This document shows, piece after piece, positions 1 to 11,829 of a stretch of 64,000 nt of DNA. Below the pieces are notes generated by a model. The model searched no databases. It was not told where the DNA came from and saw only the letters and a list, made by a program, of their open reading frames with translations. The translations under genes were made by a program, and so were the position numbers. Within the stretch, counting starts at the first letter, position 1, and every line of letters begins with the position of its first letter. This DNA is from Knoxdaviesia capensis (lineage: Eukaryota > Ascomycota > Sordariomycetes > Microascales > Gondwanamycetaceae). Location: contig LNGK01000005.1 of assembly GCA_001510575.1 (NCBI GenBank), positions 2,477,157 through 2,541,156 on the forward strand, read 5' to 3'.

Positions 1-3000
1 ATGAGGAGTGAGAGCTTGTGTGTGTGCTTTTCTCCAGCCCTCCTCCGTGGTGAACCCCTTTGTTTGGGCATACGTGGACGAGTCAAATCGGCACTGTCTG
101 TCTTGGACGGATCGGATATTCGACCCGAGAACAGCAATCTCTACCACAGAAAGGGGCGGCACATGTTGGTACATTGACGGGCGTCTTTAGGGCGAAACTG
201 GCGAGGGAGTGTGCGATCGTGAAAGAAAAAAAACTTTTCCCTTCCTCCTCGGCATCCAGTGTTGCCGCAAGAGGTCACATTCCCTCCTCTTGTTTTTCTG
301 TCTCGCGGATTCCAGTGCGTAAAACTCCACCATCATTACGGGCTTGGACACTATTAAAATTCGCCATTGTCGTCATTTTAGCTCCAGGACAGGAGAGAAA
401 GAAGAAAATTGGACTCATAAGAGGGTTCGGTTTGGGAATCCGGGCGAATCTTCACTATTTGGGCCCACAGTCACAAAAAAAAAACATGCCCATATTATAT
501 ACCTTACTCCTCACAGTCAAAATCTATCTGGACAGCCCCAAAGAAAAACAGACCAGCGAAAACTCACTACACGCATTTCTCGGCATTGGGGAAGGGCGAC
601 GAGAAAGGAAAGCTTCAAGGGGAGTCCTTGCAGCCGTCGTTGGAATTGGAGAGCGTGACGTTAAATGCTTGACCGGCGCATACACCTGTCGGCGTAGTGG
701 CGTACACGAAACTGATGATCGAGCTCGATCTCCTTCTCTGATGATTCACTTCGTCTCCATACACTAGGCTACACTTTAACATCACATTGAAGTGACCTTT
801 CTCTCCAGACTTTCGTGGCAGGGACCACTTCTGGCATTTTGGAAAACTGCGACGTTCTTCGGAACTCGCCTCCCGACAGCTGCCCGGCCCTGGCCGTTCC
901 GGACAGGAACCTGGAGAAGAGAGGGCAACAAAAAAGAACGCAAATAGGCCATTCTCACTTCCTTCTTTTCCTTGAAGACAAGAAATGAATACCGCTTCCT
1001 TCTTGACGTGTTTGTCCCCGTGATACCTGGCACGTCTTTCATTCTCCAACTCGCTCCCGCGCCCGCGCCCATTCCCATATTCGCCGCCTGTAGCCGAGGG
1101 GTTGCCGGAAAATCTGCAAGTAACCCCATTTTACGGGCCCTCCCCAACAAGGTGTCATTCCTGCTGCTTGACCGCCTTTCCAGACAAGCGGAGATGCCGA
1201 TTAGCTATCTTGGGGCAAAGGAGACACTCGTACTGTATGTGTGTCTGAAAATTGAACGCGCAGCGATCATTCTGATGAATAGCTCCGTAGCGTGCCACAC
1301 TATTGTGCCTGAACTGAATCATCCCTGGCCATGGAGGGGTCACTTGGTCCTGGCTTCTCCAAATGCAGGAAGAGAAAATTCTTCTTCTTGCAGGTCTAGA
1401 AGACACGATGGAACAACCAGCCGGATCACACATCGACTCCCCTTTCCACTCCACTCGACCCCCTTTTGCGTGTTGCTGGCAGAAACCTACTGTCCATACA
1501 GTACAGTGTTTTGTGACGACTCTGACGAGAGTCTCTTCTGCAAGTGCTTAGAGCCCTGACCGCTGCTTCACTGCTAACTTGTTGTTGTTGTCTTCCCCGT
1601 TCAATGGCTGGTGATCCCAGGGCAATTCGAATGGCCCCAGGAACTCAGGAGGCGAAGCAAGCAGCGGTTGTGGCCCTGTTTCCAGCAACCCTTTTCACCA
1701 TGGCTTGGCGACCGGCCGGGGGCGCAGTGGGAGCCGGCACTGGCGCAGGTCTCCCCATAATACGAGCACCGGCAGCCGGGAACATGGCGGTCTGCATTTT
1801 CTCCGTTCCTGCTCTTCAGCCAGAGGAAGCGCCTTCCACTGATGCAGGATATATTATATGATTGTATTTCTGAAGTCTTCATCTCCCCGAAAGATCTGTC
1901 AAGTATCTCGCGATTTCGCCATATCGCTGCAGAGTATCAGTACTTTTGAACCACCACAGAATATTCCTTCCGTCTTGGCCCAAGGCCTGGACTCTGCAGG
2001 CCAGGAACCAGTAAAAAGCGCGTAAAAGTCGATGACGCCGGGGCATAATCCAGTGTATCCATTTTTATCGCTTCTCCAGCAGCCATTGGCCCCTGTTGAA
2101 ACCTTTTTAGCGACCAAAACTAGCTGCTTCCACCCAAACGACACCCTAAAAGCTGTCCTTCGCTGCACCCAGATGTATGGGAAGCTCCGGTTGTTACCTC
2201 TTCCTAATTATAGACTCTGCGCTGACTGATTTTTTCACTCCTTTTGTTCGGGCTCAGCCATGGTCTAAATAACTCTATCAAGCGCCGAGTTGCTACGGTG
2301 AGCGTCCGTTCCGTGGAGGAACACCAGCGCCGAAAGCCCCTAAAGTGCATACGTCGGATGTGAGCACGTTGTAGATTCCCTGGAATCATCTTCACCTTAC
2401 CTATCCACCTGTGAGAGAAACAATGGCACAAATATATCCAGCCGTTCTTGTCAGGGTGGACAAGATATCAAAAAAGAGAAAATTCACATCGTTCCCAAGA
2501 CGAACGACCCGCCAGTTGTCAATCTTCCAGAAGGGCCTGGATAGGCCAACAACCCCGCCAAAACACGCCCCTCTTCACCCCTCCAAAAAGCCCAGCAGGG
2601 ACAACAGTATTCGGGATTGGGGCTACACTGTATTTTCTAGCACGTATACACGCCCCGCCACTGCCTGCAGTTAAGCCGATTCTACGCTATGACAACACCC
2701 AAAACGTGCGGCAAATATATAACTTTCCACGGTGCATGCCCCACAACTTCGCACTGTTCCGGATGAATCATCGAAAGTACCTGTCAAGAGACATTTGGTC
2801 AGACTGCACAGTATCGGTTACTTCTATAGTGGGGTATTTCCGCTCTTTACTGCCTCTGCTACACAAGTCTTGAGTACCCAGACAGTGTCAAAAGTGGAGT
2901 CCCGACTCGCTGACAAGTAGTACTTCCAGCTACTTCTTCGCGGGGGTAGAATATGACCTGAATGCCAGTCTCCAGAGGGTGAACACCCCCATAAAGTGTA

Positions 3001-4770
3001 CGCCCTGGGGCGTCCCAGATACATGTACTGTGGTACACGTGCAGCTTTAAGCCCATCAACAGACTTATGCGCTTCGTAAGTTCGCCCAGAAACATCGTGA
3101 TGAACAGCTGGAGCTGGAAACAACTACCCGAACGAGAGTTGGTTCCTGCCCGGTCGAGTCAGTTCGCAACTTTTGACCTTTTTAGCAGGTGCAAGCTTCA
3201 TCGTAATCAAGCGGCAGTCACCAAAACGGCATTCATATAAAAGGTCTTACGCCCCAGTGGTTTTTCCCTCTGGTTCTCCTTTCGTATAACTGCTAAACTA
3301 AAGCTTCTTCTTGTTTTCTTCTCTACTTGATCCTTTCCAAACTTCACCAGATTTCTATCCCCTTTCGTCTCAAGAATGTGTAGTCAACTGTCGATCCGTC
3401 TTTCGGTTTCTCCTTCCAGTTAGCATTCATCGACAAAGCCTTGACCTTGACACTTCCTCTAACAGAATCAGCCTGGTTTCTGTTTCTCTTTCATCGTCTC
3501 ATATCCTTCCTCCTTATTTCTCTTTTAATCTTTCTATACTTAATCCTCTTCTTACCCAAACTCTTCTCTCTCTCAATCCACATCTCAAATTTATCGACCC
3601 TTTCTGTTTTGCTTTGCTGCATTTTACTGTTTGGTTGCCCTCGATTTTGGCTGATGCATCATAGCTTCGCTACTACTTTGTTCTTACGAGCATAGCGCGT
3701 CTGAGATTCTGCGCCAGACCTCAACTCACCTAATTGGCCGTTAATTCAGCCACTCTCAAATTCTGGCAATTTCACTTGCTCTCCATCGTTCCAAACCCGG
3801 TAAGTTATTGTCCTTTTGACACGTTGTTCGCTTATCTTCCTTTCCCTGCGTCTCGTCCCTCGGTGAGGTGGCAGCGGCGGCCGCCAGCAGCGAAGACTTG
3901 ACAGTACCATGGAATCAGCAGGCACAGACACCCAAAGATAAACCGACAGACAGATAGAGAGCGAGAGAGGCAGCGAGACACTTCGAAACATGTATCTGGA
4001 GATATCGTGTTTTGCTGTGAGATGACAATTCCCTCGAACACACGGACTCATTCCATCCATCTTACTGGGAACTTTTTTTTTTCCTCCGTCCGTTTCTCTT
4101 ATCGAGAACCCACATCGTCCAGACCGACACTATCCTGCCTGATAAGCCATATCCATGCGATCAGCCCCATATCCAACGACAACCCGCTCGTAGCCATCTC
4201 TTTACGAGCTACGATAATTCCCATCTTTGTCGTCTATACCCAAAGTTGCATATACCTCATCGTTCGTGGGGCTGGCTAGTGGCTCCTACTGGCCGTTATC
4301 TGGCATTTGGCGCGCCGAGAACTTTCATCATCTTATATGGACGGCAAACGCTGGTGGGCGAAGGTTCGCACCATTTGCGTGCGGTGTTTTGCCCGCTGAG
4401 CTGTCTGTCCGTTTCTCTGCCGCCTCTCACACATTCTTATCACCCTCCCAGCGACTAGGGGGATTACTTTGGGCTGCAAGCCGGCTCGCTCTGCCACCTC
4501 CCCGGATACAATAATACGCAATACTCCTCCTCTGACTGGCCCGCTTTGGACACCGCCAGTCTATATTCGCGGCCGTTTTTCACTTATCTTGCATAACAAA
4601 CATGCGCGCGAGCGACCTGCGTTACAACCAGCGTGAACGCATATGCATGCACTACACCCCAGCTTAGCCAAAATCCGTTTCTGCTACCACTCTCGCCTTA
4701 TGTCACTTCGACCTCGCACGTCTCGTCTCGTCTGGTCTAATCTGTGGATTATCTCGCCGCTTCGCCTCTG

Positions 4771-4805
<35 letters not shown>

Positions 4806-5288
4806 TCTGCCGATTCGCTCGCCTTTTGTTGAGATGGTCTATGCTTATTGCATGACTTGTTGCTGCTGTGTTTTATATCGCCTATCTCCCGCTCTGTCTG
4901 TTTTTGTCTTCTGCCGCCGTTCCTTTGTGTTCTGCAAGTCTTGCCGCTAAGCCGGTCCCCACTATCAAGGGACGGACACGCACGAGAGAATTTATATCTT
5001 GTCCATTTCTCTCCTGATCAGTCGTTTGACTCGGCTTGCCCAACTCATTCATTATCTTGGCCTTCTCCCCCATATCTTGCCCTACTAACAAGCTGGAAAC
5101 ATTTGCTCTCTATCAGTTAGTTTTTTTTGGGAGTCCCTTTACTCTTTCTCGAAACTGCTCCCTCGTTATCTTGACTCTGCTTCGACGCGGTTCCTATCAC
5201 TTCACCGACCTTCTTTTCGTAACAGCACCAAAGGTTGCTTTTGATATCTCAACTCCCTTTCAATCCTACCCTTAATTTCTCAGTCAAT
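1..5288. other. Gene-free left flank and pyrimidine-rich leader of AIM21-like gene
   Basis: No open frame here resembles a known protein or has convincing coding character; the longest frames are interrupted and compositionally unlike the genes further right. From about 3260 to 5288 the plus strand becomes strongly pyrimidine-rich (C/T runs, a CT microsatellite at 4771-4808), as is common just upstream of and within fungal 5' leaders. This part probably contains the promoter and a long leader of the downstream AIM21-like gene; leader introns are possible but cannot be placed from sequence alone. I see no tRNA or rRNA. Confidence 0.5.
4771..4808. repeat. (CT)n microsatellite
   Basis: Nearly pure CT dinucleotide run of about 38 bases with one GT interruption, in the pyrimidine-rich stretch upstream of the AIM21-like gene. 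Confidence 0.9.
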
Positions 5289-7833
5289 ATGTCGGCCACC
5301 ACTCAAAAACCGTCGATCCCTCCTCGCCCCTCCCGGAGCCAAAATCGCGATTCCTCAGCCACCCTGGCCCCGAAGGTTCCGCCGCGCCCTATCACCAAGC
5401 GCATCGAGCGTTCCATGTCCCCCAGTGGCCGCTTTGCGCCCTCTCCTCTGAACGAGGTGCTGAGCAAAAGCCCCAAGTCTATCCGGTTTAGCCCTACGAA
5501 TCACATCAATGAGTACATTGACCACACCGATGATGAGCATCCCGGTGAAATCTCCAAGATGCCCACTGTTGGTCAGGAGGGATCCGAGTATGAGGCTGCC
5601 AACGAGGAGATGCTCGAGGAGCACAAGAAGCTCTCGGTCTCTCCTGAAGAGACTCGCACCATTGGCGATGGCCTGAAGCTTCATGCTCCTAAGCCCTCGC
5701 TCCCTGCTGCCAGCGCTAGGCAGCGTCTGGCCACGGTCACGCGCACCGATTCTGACAAGGCCGCCTCTTTCGGAATTGGCCTTCCCAGCAGCCAGGACTC
5801 CTCTCCCCCGAAGAGCCCCCCGCGCAAGTCCAGTGTGTCCGGCATGTCCACCACCTCTAGCCACGAGGATGAGCAGGGTATTCCTGAAATCGGCCAGCGT
5901 GTCCCCATGGTCCCGCATGCCGGTGATGTCCAGGCTCCTTCGCCTGCTCCTGTCAGTGGCATTGCCGAGGGCCTGAAGGCCCAGCGCCACCACGCTCGCA
6001 AGACGAGCGCCAACATGCTCCCTGGCAGCTATGGTCGCCATGGCCACGGCGTTGTCTCCGTGGACAAGCTTGACAAGAATTACTACGATAAGCACCCTGA
6101 GCTGCTCCAGAAGGAGCAGAAGCTGGCTCACTACCACGATCGCCAGGTGGATTTCGCTCGCCCCAGCTCCGACCTGAACAAGATGGTCCATGATGTGGCT
6201 AGCTATGGAACCGGCCTTGGTAAGCTCAATACCTATGAACACGTGGATTTCCTTGTGACACTGACTCCCTGGCAATGTACTAACCGACCATTTTGTACAA
6301 ATAGCTACTTCCAGCTTCAAACCCACTCCCAGCGAAGAGGTTGGCTTCCAAGCCCAGGAGGAGTATGCTTCGCGTATTTCTTCTCCTCAGCCCCCTGAGA
6401 TCGTTGTTGGTGGACTGTCCAGCTCGTTTACCGATCGTGATGTGATTCATGTGGCAGACTCTAGCCACTTTGCCAATGAATCAAATGACGAGGAAGAAGA
6501 CACTCCCGTCCTTGCTGCTGATGAGGTCGCGAAGAGCTCGAGCTCGTACGAGGGCAAGAAGGCGGTGGTCCCTCCTGGATTTGAGCGCCGCGGAAGCTCT
6601 CAGAGCAGCCGTGACGGATCGCGGAGTCGCCCCACCAGCCGCCCCGCTAGTACCCACGCTAGCAGCTTTGTCGAGCCCTCGCCTCTTGAGAATGTTGAGG
6701 AGTATGAGCCGCTTTTCTCAGAGGACAAGGGCAAGGCTGTTGACACTGAAGGGTCAGAGCCTATGAAGGTCCGCAACAAGTTCCCTAGCAAGGATGTGTG
6801 GGAAGATGCTCCGAGCAGCGCCCACCACACCGCTGAGGTCGAGACTGCTGAAGAGGCCGGATCTTCTTCGGACAAAGAGGACGACACTCCCGCCCAGAAG
6901 GCGCCTGCGGAGGAATCTGTCGAGGTCCCGGCCAACCCGGCTCTTGCGTTTGCTAAGATGCAGGAGGACCTGGCGGAGCGGGAGTCTTCGGATGCCCGCC
7001 GCCCCGCTTATATCCCTAAGAACTCGTCGTCGTCACAAAGCTTTTCGCTCCCCTTGGCGTCGCCTCCGCTGGATGCGGCTGGCAAGCTGAGAAATCGCGG
7101 ATTCCCCAGCCGTGATGTGTGGGAGGATACTCCCGACAGCTTGATGTATGAGGCCACTGTGTCGACCCCTCAGCAAGAGGAGATTGAGATTACGGTTATC
7201 CCCGATGAGGAGGACAGCCCTGCTTCGGCGCCCGCTGCTGCGGCGGCTCCTGCAGTCACCTCGAAGCCCAAGCCGGCCATTCCTGCCCGGCCGTCCAGGT
7301 TTGCGGCGGGTGCCGCACCATCCGCTGCGGCTGTAGCGAAGCCCAAGCCCCCTGTCCCCACCCGGCCAGCTGGTGGCAAGATTGCGGCTCTCCAGGCCAG
7401 CTTCATGACTGACCTGAACAAGAAGCTGCAGATCGGCCTCAACGCCCCGGCGCCTAAGAAGGAAGAGCCTGCTGAGGCAGCTGAGGAGGAGGTTGTGGAG
7501 GAGAAGCCCGCGCCTTTGGTGGATGCGCGGAAGAGCCGGGCTCGTGGCCCCGCCCGGCGTGCCCCGGCCAAGAGCCCCGCACCTGCAGTTGCAGTTGCGG
7601 AGAGCGAACCACCCAAGGCTAGCGTGGTGAGCCTGTCGCTGTCTTCGATCATGCCGTCCTGGACGATCGATCCTGAAGTTGGCGAGGTGGTGTGTGGAGA
7701 CGAGAAGGAAAGCCCTGAAGTGGTTCCTGCAGTGGTGCCGACTGTTGAAGCCAAGACTGAGGTTGCTGTTGACGTCCCGGAGAAGGCTGAAGAAGCCGAG
7801 GCCAAGGAGGTGAAGGCTGCCGCGGAAGAGTAA
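5289..7833 (+). CDS. AIM21: AIM21-like actin-patch regulator, 819 aa
   Basis: Two exons, 5289-6219 and 6305-7833. The intron has donor GTAAGC, branch TACTAAC and acceptor ATAG, and the frame continues across it. The protein is long and mostly disordered, rich in Pro, Ser, Glu and Ala. It opens with an SH3-ligand-like PxxP segment (PSIPPRPSR) and has further PxxP stretches late in the protein (PAIPARPSR, PPVPTRPAGG), followed by a short conserved helix-like segment (KIAALQASFMTDLNKKLQ). The motif FPSxDVWED occurs twice, near residues 470 and 577. This layout matches the fungal family annotated as altered inheritance of mitochondria protein 21, which in yeast acts at cortical actin patches with SH3 proteins and capping protein. 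Start chosen at the ATG giving MSATTQKPS; an upstream in-frame reading lacks a matching conserved start. Family assignment is by resemblance, so function is inferred. Confidence 0.8.
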
Positions 7834-8534
7834 ACCTTGACATGGTGATGAGATTTTCTTTTTTTTCAGTCCTCTTTTTATTGTTTGTGTTGCTTTTCTT
7901 AACGTGATGATGCACACACTTGAGAGATGTAGAATTTTGGTTCTCTGAACGGGGAAGTTGTCACTTCGCGATGGACCGAGCCGGGTTCTGGAGAATCGAA
8001 CGGCCGGGATTAGTGGGTTTTGCTTGTTTGACTCATGTTGTTTGGCCCCTTTTCTCTGCCTTTTATTTTTCTATACTAGGATTCTTCTTTCCTGCTTCTG
8101 AACCGACAGCTCTTTATTTCTCTGATATATGAGTGCACACGGGCGACGGGAGGATGGAGATCTGTGGTTGTGGTGTGCTACCGCCCCACGGTGTCAAGGC
8201 AGGTCTGACTTGTATGTGGCAGAGGAGACTAGGTAGTTTGTGTGTTTTACTCGGTTTTTATGATTAGACGGTATCTGAGCTGGCATTGAGATGAATCTGC
8301 CCTCAATAATGAACGACGCGGATCACAAGATCCTCCCCCAATGACAATAACAGACTTGGATTGATGTACATTCTGCACAAACGGAAAGTGATGCGGATGT
8401 GTGCTGGTTGGTGACTGACGTACGGTGGACGGGCGGACAGATGTTGGTAAAGCGGGCCCGAGTTAACCGTCGGCACAAGAAGCAAGCACAAGGTTAGTAT
8501 GGTCCGTAGTCTCGGGTGCGGCATGGCAAACAAA

Positions 8535-8540
8535 CCTCGG
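8535..8540 (+). promoter_or_regulatory. CCTCGG hexamer, candidate fatty-acid response site
   Basis: CCTCGG about 1080 bases upstream of the thiolase start. This hexamer is the known core site of the FarA/FarB (CTF1-type) regulators of fatty-acid catabolism genes in Aspergillus. Occurrence by chance is quite possible. Confidence 0.3.
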
Positions 8541-9303
8541 CGGCGCAAAAGCGGCGCTCGGCGGGTTATGGCCGGAGAAGTCAAGTCCCGGAGACTATGT
8601 GTGGAGAGAGAGAGAGCAATTATGTGGGGGAGCAGGAATTTGTCTGGGGAAGGAAAGACACAGCCAAACAAACGAGGCAGGACCCTGGAGCAAAGAAAAA
8701 ACTGCGGGTCCACATATGGAAATCGCAGGAGGGAAAAAGAGAGGCACAAAAAAGCATGTGATTGAGCCGCCGGATCAGCCAGTTACGAATGGAGTGGAAA
8801 AACTGGGGTAGACGAGAATGGAAGAGAAGGGCTTTGCGGCGGGATTTTGGAATTGGACCCGGGGCGAAAAACGAGACAGGACGGGAGGAAGGTCCCATGA
8901 CCGTAGTTCGGCGTTCTTTGTATGGGACATGTGGGAGAGATACTTTCCGAATGAACAGTAGGGCGAGCTGACTGAGCCAGCAGAGAAGGCAATCTATAGG
9001 ATGTGGAGACGATTACTGATAACGTTGAATGGGCAATATGAGGCGAGGCGGAATTGCATGTGTGATCCCCGTGGTTAACGCACGCCCAAAAGATGCATGT
9101 CAGATGTACCTGTGTAGACATCTGGGGAAACGAGCCAGCCAGATTCGGTCGGCTCTTCGGTCGTGGTTAAAGCACATGCGAAGCCCCGCGAGGGGGCCAT
9201 AAGCAGTGGCTATTGGCATTTTGGGAAACCGGCGGGGGAAGCCAGCGGTGGCAACCAGCCCGTAGCACAGTGAAACAGTCCAGCAGACCACGGGCGTATT
9301 GTA

Positions 9304-9309
9304 CCGAGG
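9304..9309 (-). promoter_or_regulatory. CCTCGG hexamer (as CCGAGG), candidate fatty-acid response site
   Basis: Reverse-oriented CCTCGG about 310 bases upstream of the thiolase ATG and about 80 bases upstream of the TATA-like box. Its position and the identity of the downstream gene fit FarA/FarB-type induction by fatty acids; binding is inferred. Confidence 0.45.
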
Positions 9310-9389
9310 TAGCTAGCTGGCTGTAGCTACAACGCCAAAATTCCTGTGAAAGTTTCATGTCAGCAGCAAAGGGCCAGAAAAAAAAAAGG

Positions 9390-9395
9390 TATAAA
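9390..9395 (+). promoter_or_regulatory. TATA-like box of thiolase gene
   Basis: TATAAA about 220 bases upstream of the thiolase ATG, followed by a pyrimidine-rich stretch typical of fungal transcription start regions. Confidence 0.45.
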
Positions 9396-9613
9396 GTATT
9401 AGAATAGGGTCGGGGGAAGCGGCGACTTTTGTTCTTTCCTTCATCCTTTTTTTCCCTTCTCCTTTTCTTATTTTTTGTATCTTGATTCTCTCTTTCCATT
9501 TCTCATCTCGTCGATTGCTCCTTCTCTCGTCATCTCGAACCCTGTTTACTTGCATTACACTGCTTTCACTCTCAACCACAGACCTCTCTTTTTTTCCTCC
9601 CCAAATCTTCACA

Positions 9614-11075
9614 ATGGGCGGTATGTTGCAATCACATGTTTTGCTTTTGGTTGCTGGCTGTACTCGAAACTAACAGAAGTGTTTGCCATTGAACAGCTCT
9701 CGATCGTTTGACTCAGATCTCCGGCCAAATTGCCGGCAAGCCGACGCCTGGAGGCCGCGAGCGCATTCTCCAGAAGAACCCCGATGACGTATGATTTAAT
9801 CACCCCGCTCCCGAGATGAATTGCCCATTGAGGCACGATCATATACAACAGGATGAAGACGGCACAAATGATGTGCAAACGGAAAAACACTGTGCTAACA
9901 TTTGATTCCTACAGATCGTCGTCACCGCCTGCTGCCGCTCGGCCCTGACCAAGGGTGGCAAGGGTGGCTTCAAGGACACCGAGGCGTCGGACATCCTCGC
10001 CGGCGTGCTCAGCGCCATCATCTCGCGGTCGAAGATCAACCCGGCGCTGGTTGAAGACATCTGCGTCGGCACGGTGCTGGCCCCCGGCGGCGGCGCCACC
10101 GAGATGCGGGCCGCCAGCTTGGTGGCCGGCTTCCCCGAGACCACGGCGGTGCGCACGCTCAACCGCCAGTGCTCGTCGGGCCTGCAGGCGTGCGTCGACG
10201 TGGCCAACCAGATCAAGGCCGGCATGATCGACATCGGCATTGGCGCGGGCGTCGAGAGCATGTCGCTGCAGTACGGCCCCGGCGCGGTGGCCGAGTTCTC
10301 CGACAAGCTGAAGAACTTCCCCGAGGCGGCCAACTGCAAGGTGTCGATGGGCAAGCTGTCGGAGGACATGGCGCGCGACCTGGAGATCAAGCGCACGTCG
10401 CAGGACGAGTTCGCGGCGTCGTCGTACCAGAAGGCCGTCAAGGCGCAGGCGGCCGGCCTGTTCAAGGAGGAGATTGTGCCGCTGACGGTGCAGTGGGAGG
10501 ACCCCAAGAGCGGCGAGGTCAAGACCATCACGGTCGACCACGACGACGGCATCCGCGACGGCGTGACGGCCGAGTCGCTGGCCAAGATCCGCGGCGCGTT
10601 CGCCAAGGACGGCAGCATCCACGCCGGCAACGCCAGCCAGATCTCCGACGGCGCGGCCGCGGTGCTGCTGATGAAGCGGTCGACGGCCGAGAAGCTGGGC
10701 CAGCAGATCATCGGCAAGTACGTGTGCGCGTCGATTGTCGGCGTCAAGCCGCTCCTGATGGGCCAGGGCCCGTGGAAGGCCATCCCCAAGGCGCTCGACC
10801 TGGCCGGCATCCACCGCGACGACGTCGACATCTACGAGATCAACGAGGCGTTCGCGTCGCAGTGCCTGTGGTCGGCCACGCAGCTGGGCATCCCGCTGGA
10901 GAAGGTCAACCCCAAGGGCGGCGCCATTGCCTTTGGCCACCCGCTGGGCTGCACCGGCGCGCGCCAGGTGTCGACGCTGCTGTACGAGCTGCGGCGGACG
11001 GGCAAGAAGGTCGGCAACACGTCGATGTGCGTCGGAACCGGCATGGGCATGAGCGCCGTGTGGGTTGCCGAGTAA
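9614..11075 (+). CDS. POT1: Peroxisomal 3-ketoacyl-CoA thiolase, 419 aa
   Basis: Three exons: 9614-9620 (only ATGGGCG), 9697-9788 and 9915-11075. It catalyses the last step of beta-oxidation, cleaving 3-ketoacyl-CoA with CoA to acetyl-CoA and a shortened acyl-CoA. All thiolase landmarks are present: nucleophilic Cys119 in NRQCSSGLQAC, His375 in GHPLGCTGAR, and Cys405 in CVGTGMGMS. The N-terminus assembled across the first intron has RL near residue 6, then five residues, then QI. This resembles a PTS2 peroxisomal signal with Ile in the last place. Splice junctions keep frame and rebuild the expected conserved segment NPDDIVVTACCRSALTKG. Exon 3 is extremely G/C-rich at third codon positions. 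Length is normal for the family. The nearby CCTCGG hexamers fit control by fatty acids. The LTR of the retrotransposon starts only 427 bases after the stop. Confidence 0.95.
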
Positions 11076-11502
11076 CGAGCTTGGCCTTCTTCTCCTTTCT
11101 TTATCTTTAGGGTTATGTTCCGGTGTGCTTGAGACTTTTTGTTTCTTTTTTTCTTTTTCTCCCTTGGTTCGGGTTCTGTCTCTTCCCCCACCCTCTTCTT
11201 TGCATCCGATGCTGCGCTGAGGGTTCGTTCAACCTGCCGAACGGTGCAGGAAAAAGGGGATATTGTACTCTTATTATATATATGTCTTGGGGATTTCCAT
11301 TCTAGTCTTATGTTCGAATGTATATCTTGTTTACTTCCTCATTTTTTTGTCTTCAACAAGTCTCCTGTGGTGTGCGATTATCGTAACCCCGTCGACTTTG
11401 ACTCATGGCATGTGAGATCTGGTACGTCACAAGCACAAGGGTTTCGGTACGCCTATCCCTAGGGTTAGAAGCTGCTAGCTATTGTTCGAGGCATGTGATA
11501 GA
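11076..11502. other. Thiolase 3' region up to the transposon insertion site
   Basis: T-rich 3' flank of the thiolase gene with unmutated composition; CpA and TpG are present at ordinary density. No gene seen. It ends with the left target-site copy ATAGA. Confidence 0.7.
11498..11502. repeat. Target-site duplication, left copy (ATAGA)
   Basis: ATAGA directly before the left LTR, identical to the five bases directly after the right LTR at 18671-18675. Five-bp duplications are typical of copia integrase. Confidence 0.9.
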
Positions 11503-11655
11503 TGCGGCAGTATATGGCACTCTCACATGAGCACTGTCACGTGCCATGTCATGCTTAGATCAGGTGATAAGCCTGCGGTATTTATCTAGGACTCCGCCTA
11601 GCTATATACCGCTAGTTAGATATATAGAAGAATTAATATATAATTAGATACTATA
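11503..11655 (+). repeat. Left LTR (153 bp)
   Basis: Aligns without gaps to 18518-18670, with 26 differences that are all transitions. The first half keeps its CpA/TpG sites; from about LTR position 67 it carries RIP-type changes, including its last bases (ATA where the right copy has ACA). Confidence 0.95.
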
Positions 11656-11668
11656 ATTATAAGCCTAG
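11656..11668 (+). promoter_or_regulatory. Primer-binding site remnant, half initiator-tRNA-Met type
   Basis: The 13 bases directly after the left LTR match the complement of the anticodon region of initiator tRNA-Met (GTTATGAGCCCAG) except for three positions, each explained by G-to-A or C-to-T. Copia elements are known to prime from a half initiator tRNA of this kind. The tRNA sequence is recalled from the family, so this is an inference. Confidence 0.55.
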
Positions 11669-11829
11669 ATAGATTTTCTCTTATTTAAATACTCTACTCT
11701 TTCGAGATTTATATTAGTATCTAGAAACTTCCCGTTAATAATAAGTTATTAATTTTTTTTTACTTAAATATCTAACTTTTAAGTTATTTTATTTAGTTAT
11801 CTTATTCTTAAATAATTACCTTATCTATA

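Larger units (their letters stand above)
7834..9613. other. Intergenic: AIM21-like 3' region and thiolase promoter
   Basis: No supported gene. The first part is T-rich 3' region of the AIM21-like gene. The remainder leads into the thiolase gene and holds two CCTCGG-type hexamers, a TATAAA at 9390-9395 and a T/C-rich leader from about 9427. A 148-residue minus-strand frame at 8303-8749 has no recognisable features. Confidence 0.6.

Noticed and set aside
972..1559. 195-codon plus-strand frame
   Set aside because: No recognisable domain, no fungal coding bias, and overlapped by equally long frames on the other strand.
5355..6326. 323-codon minus-strand frame
   Set aside because: Mirror of AIM21-like exon 1; composition is that of an antisense shadow.
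7033..7917. 294-codon minus-strand frame
   Set aside because: Mirror of AIM21-like exon 2, rich in Arg and His as expected for an antisense frame.
8303..8749. 148-codon minus-strand frame with a hydrophobic stretch resembling a signal peptide
   Set aside because: The rest of the frame is featureless and the region is purine-rich promoter-type DNA of the thiolase.
9839..10940. Two long minus-strand frames (about 330 and 343 codons)
   Set aside because: They lie opposite the thiolase exon 3 and arise from its extreme third-position G/C bias. They have no domain and no promoter.
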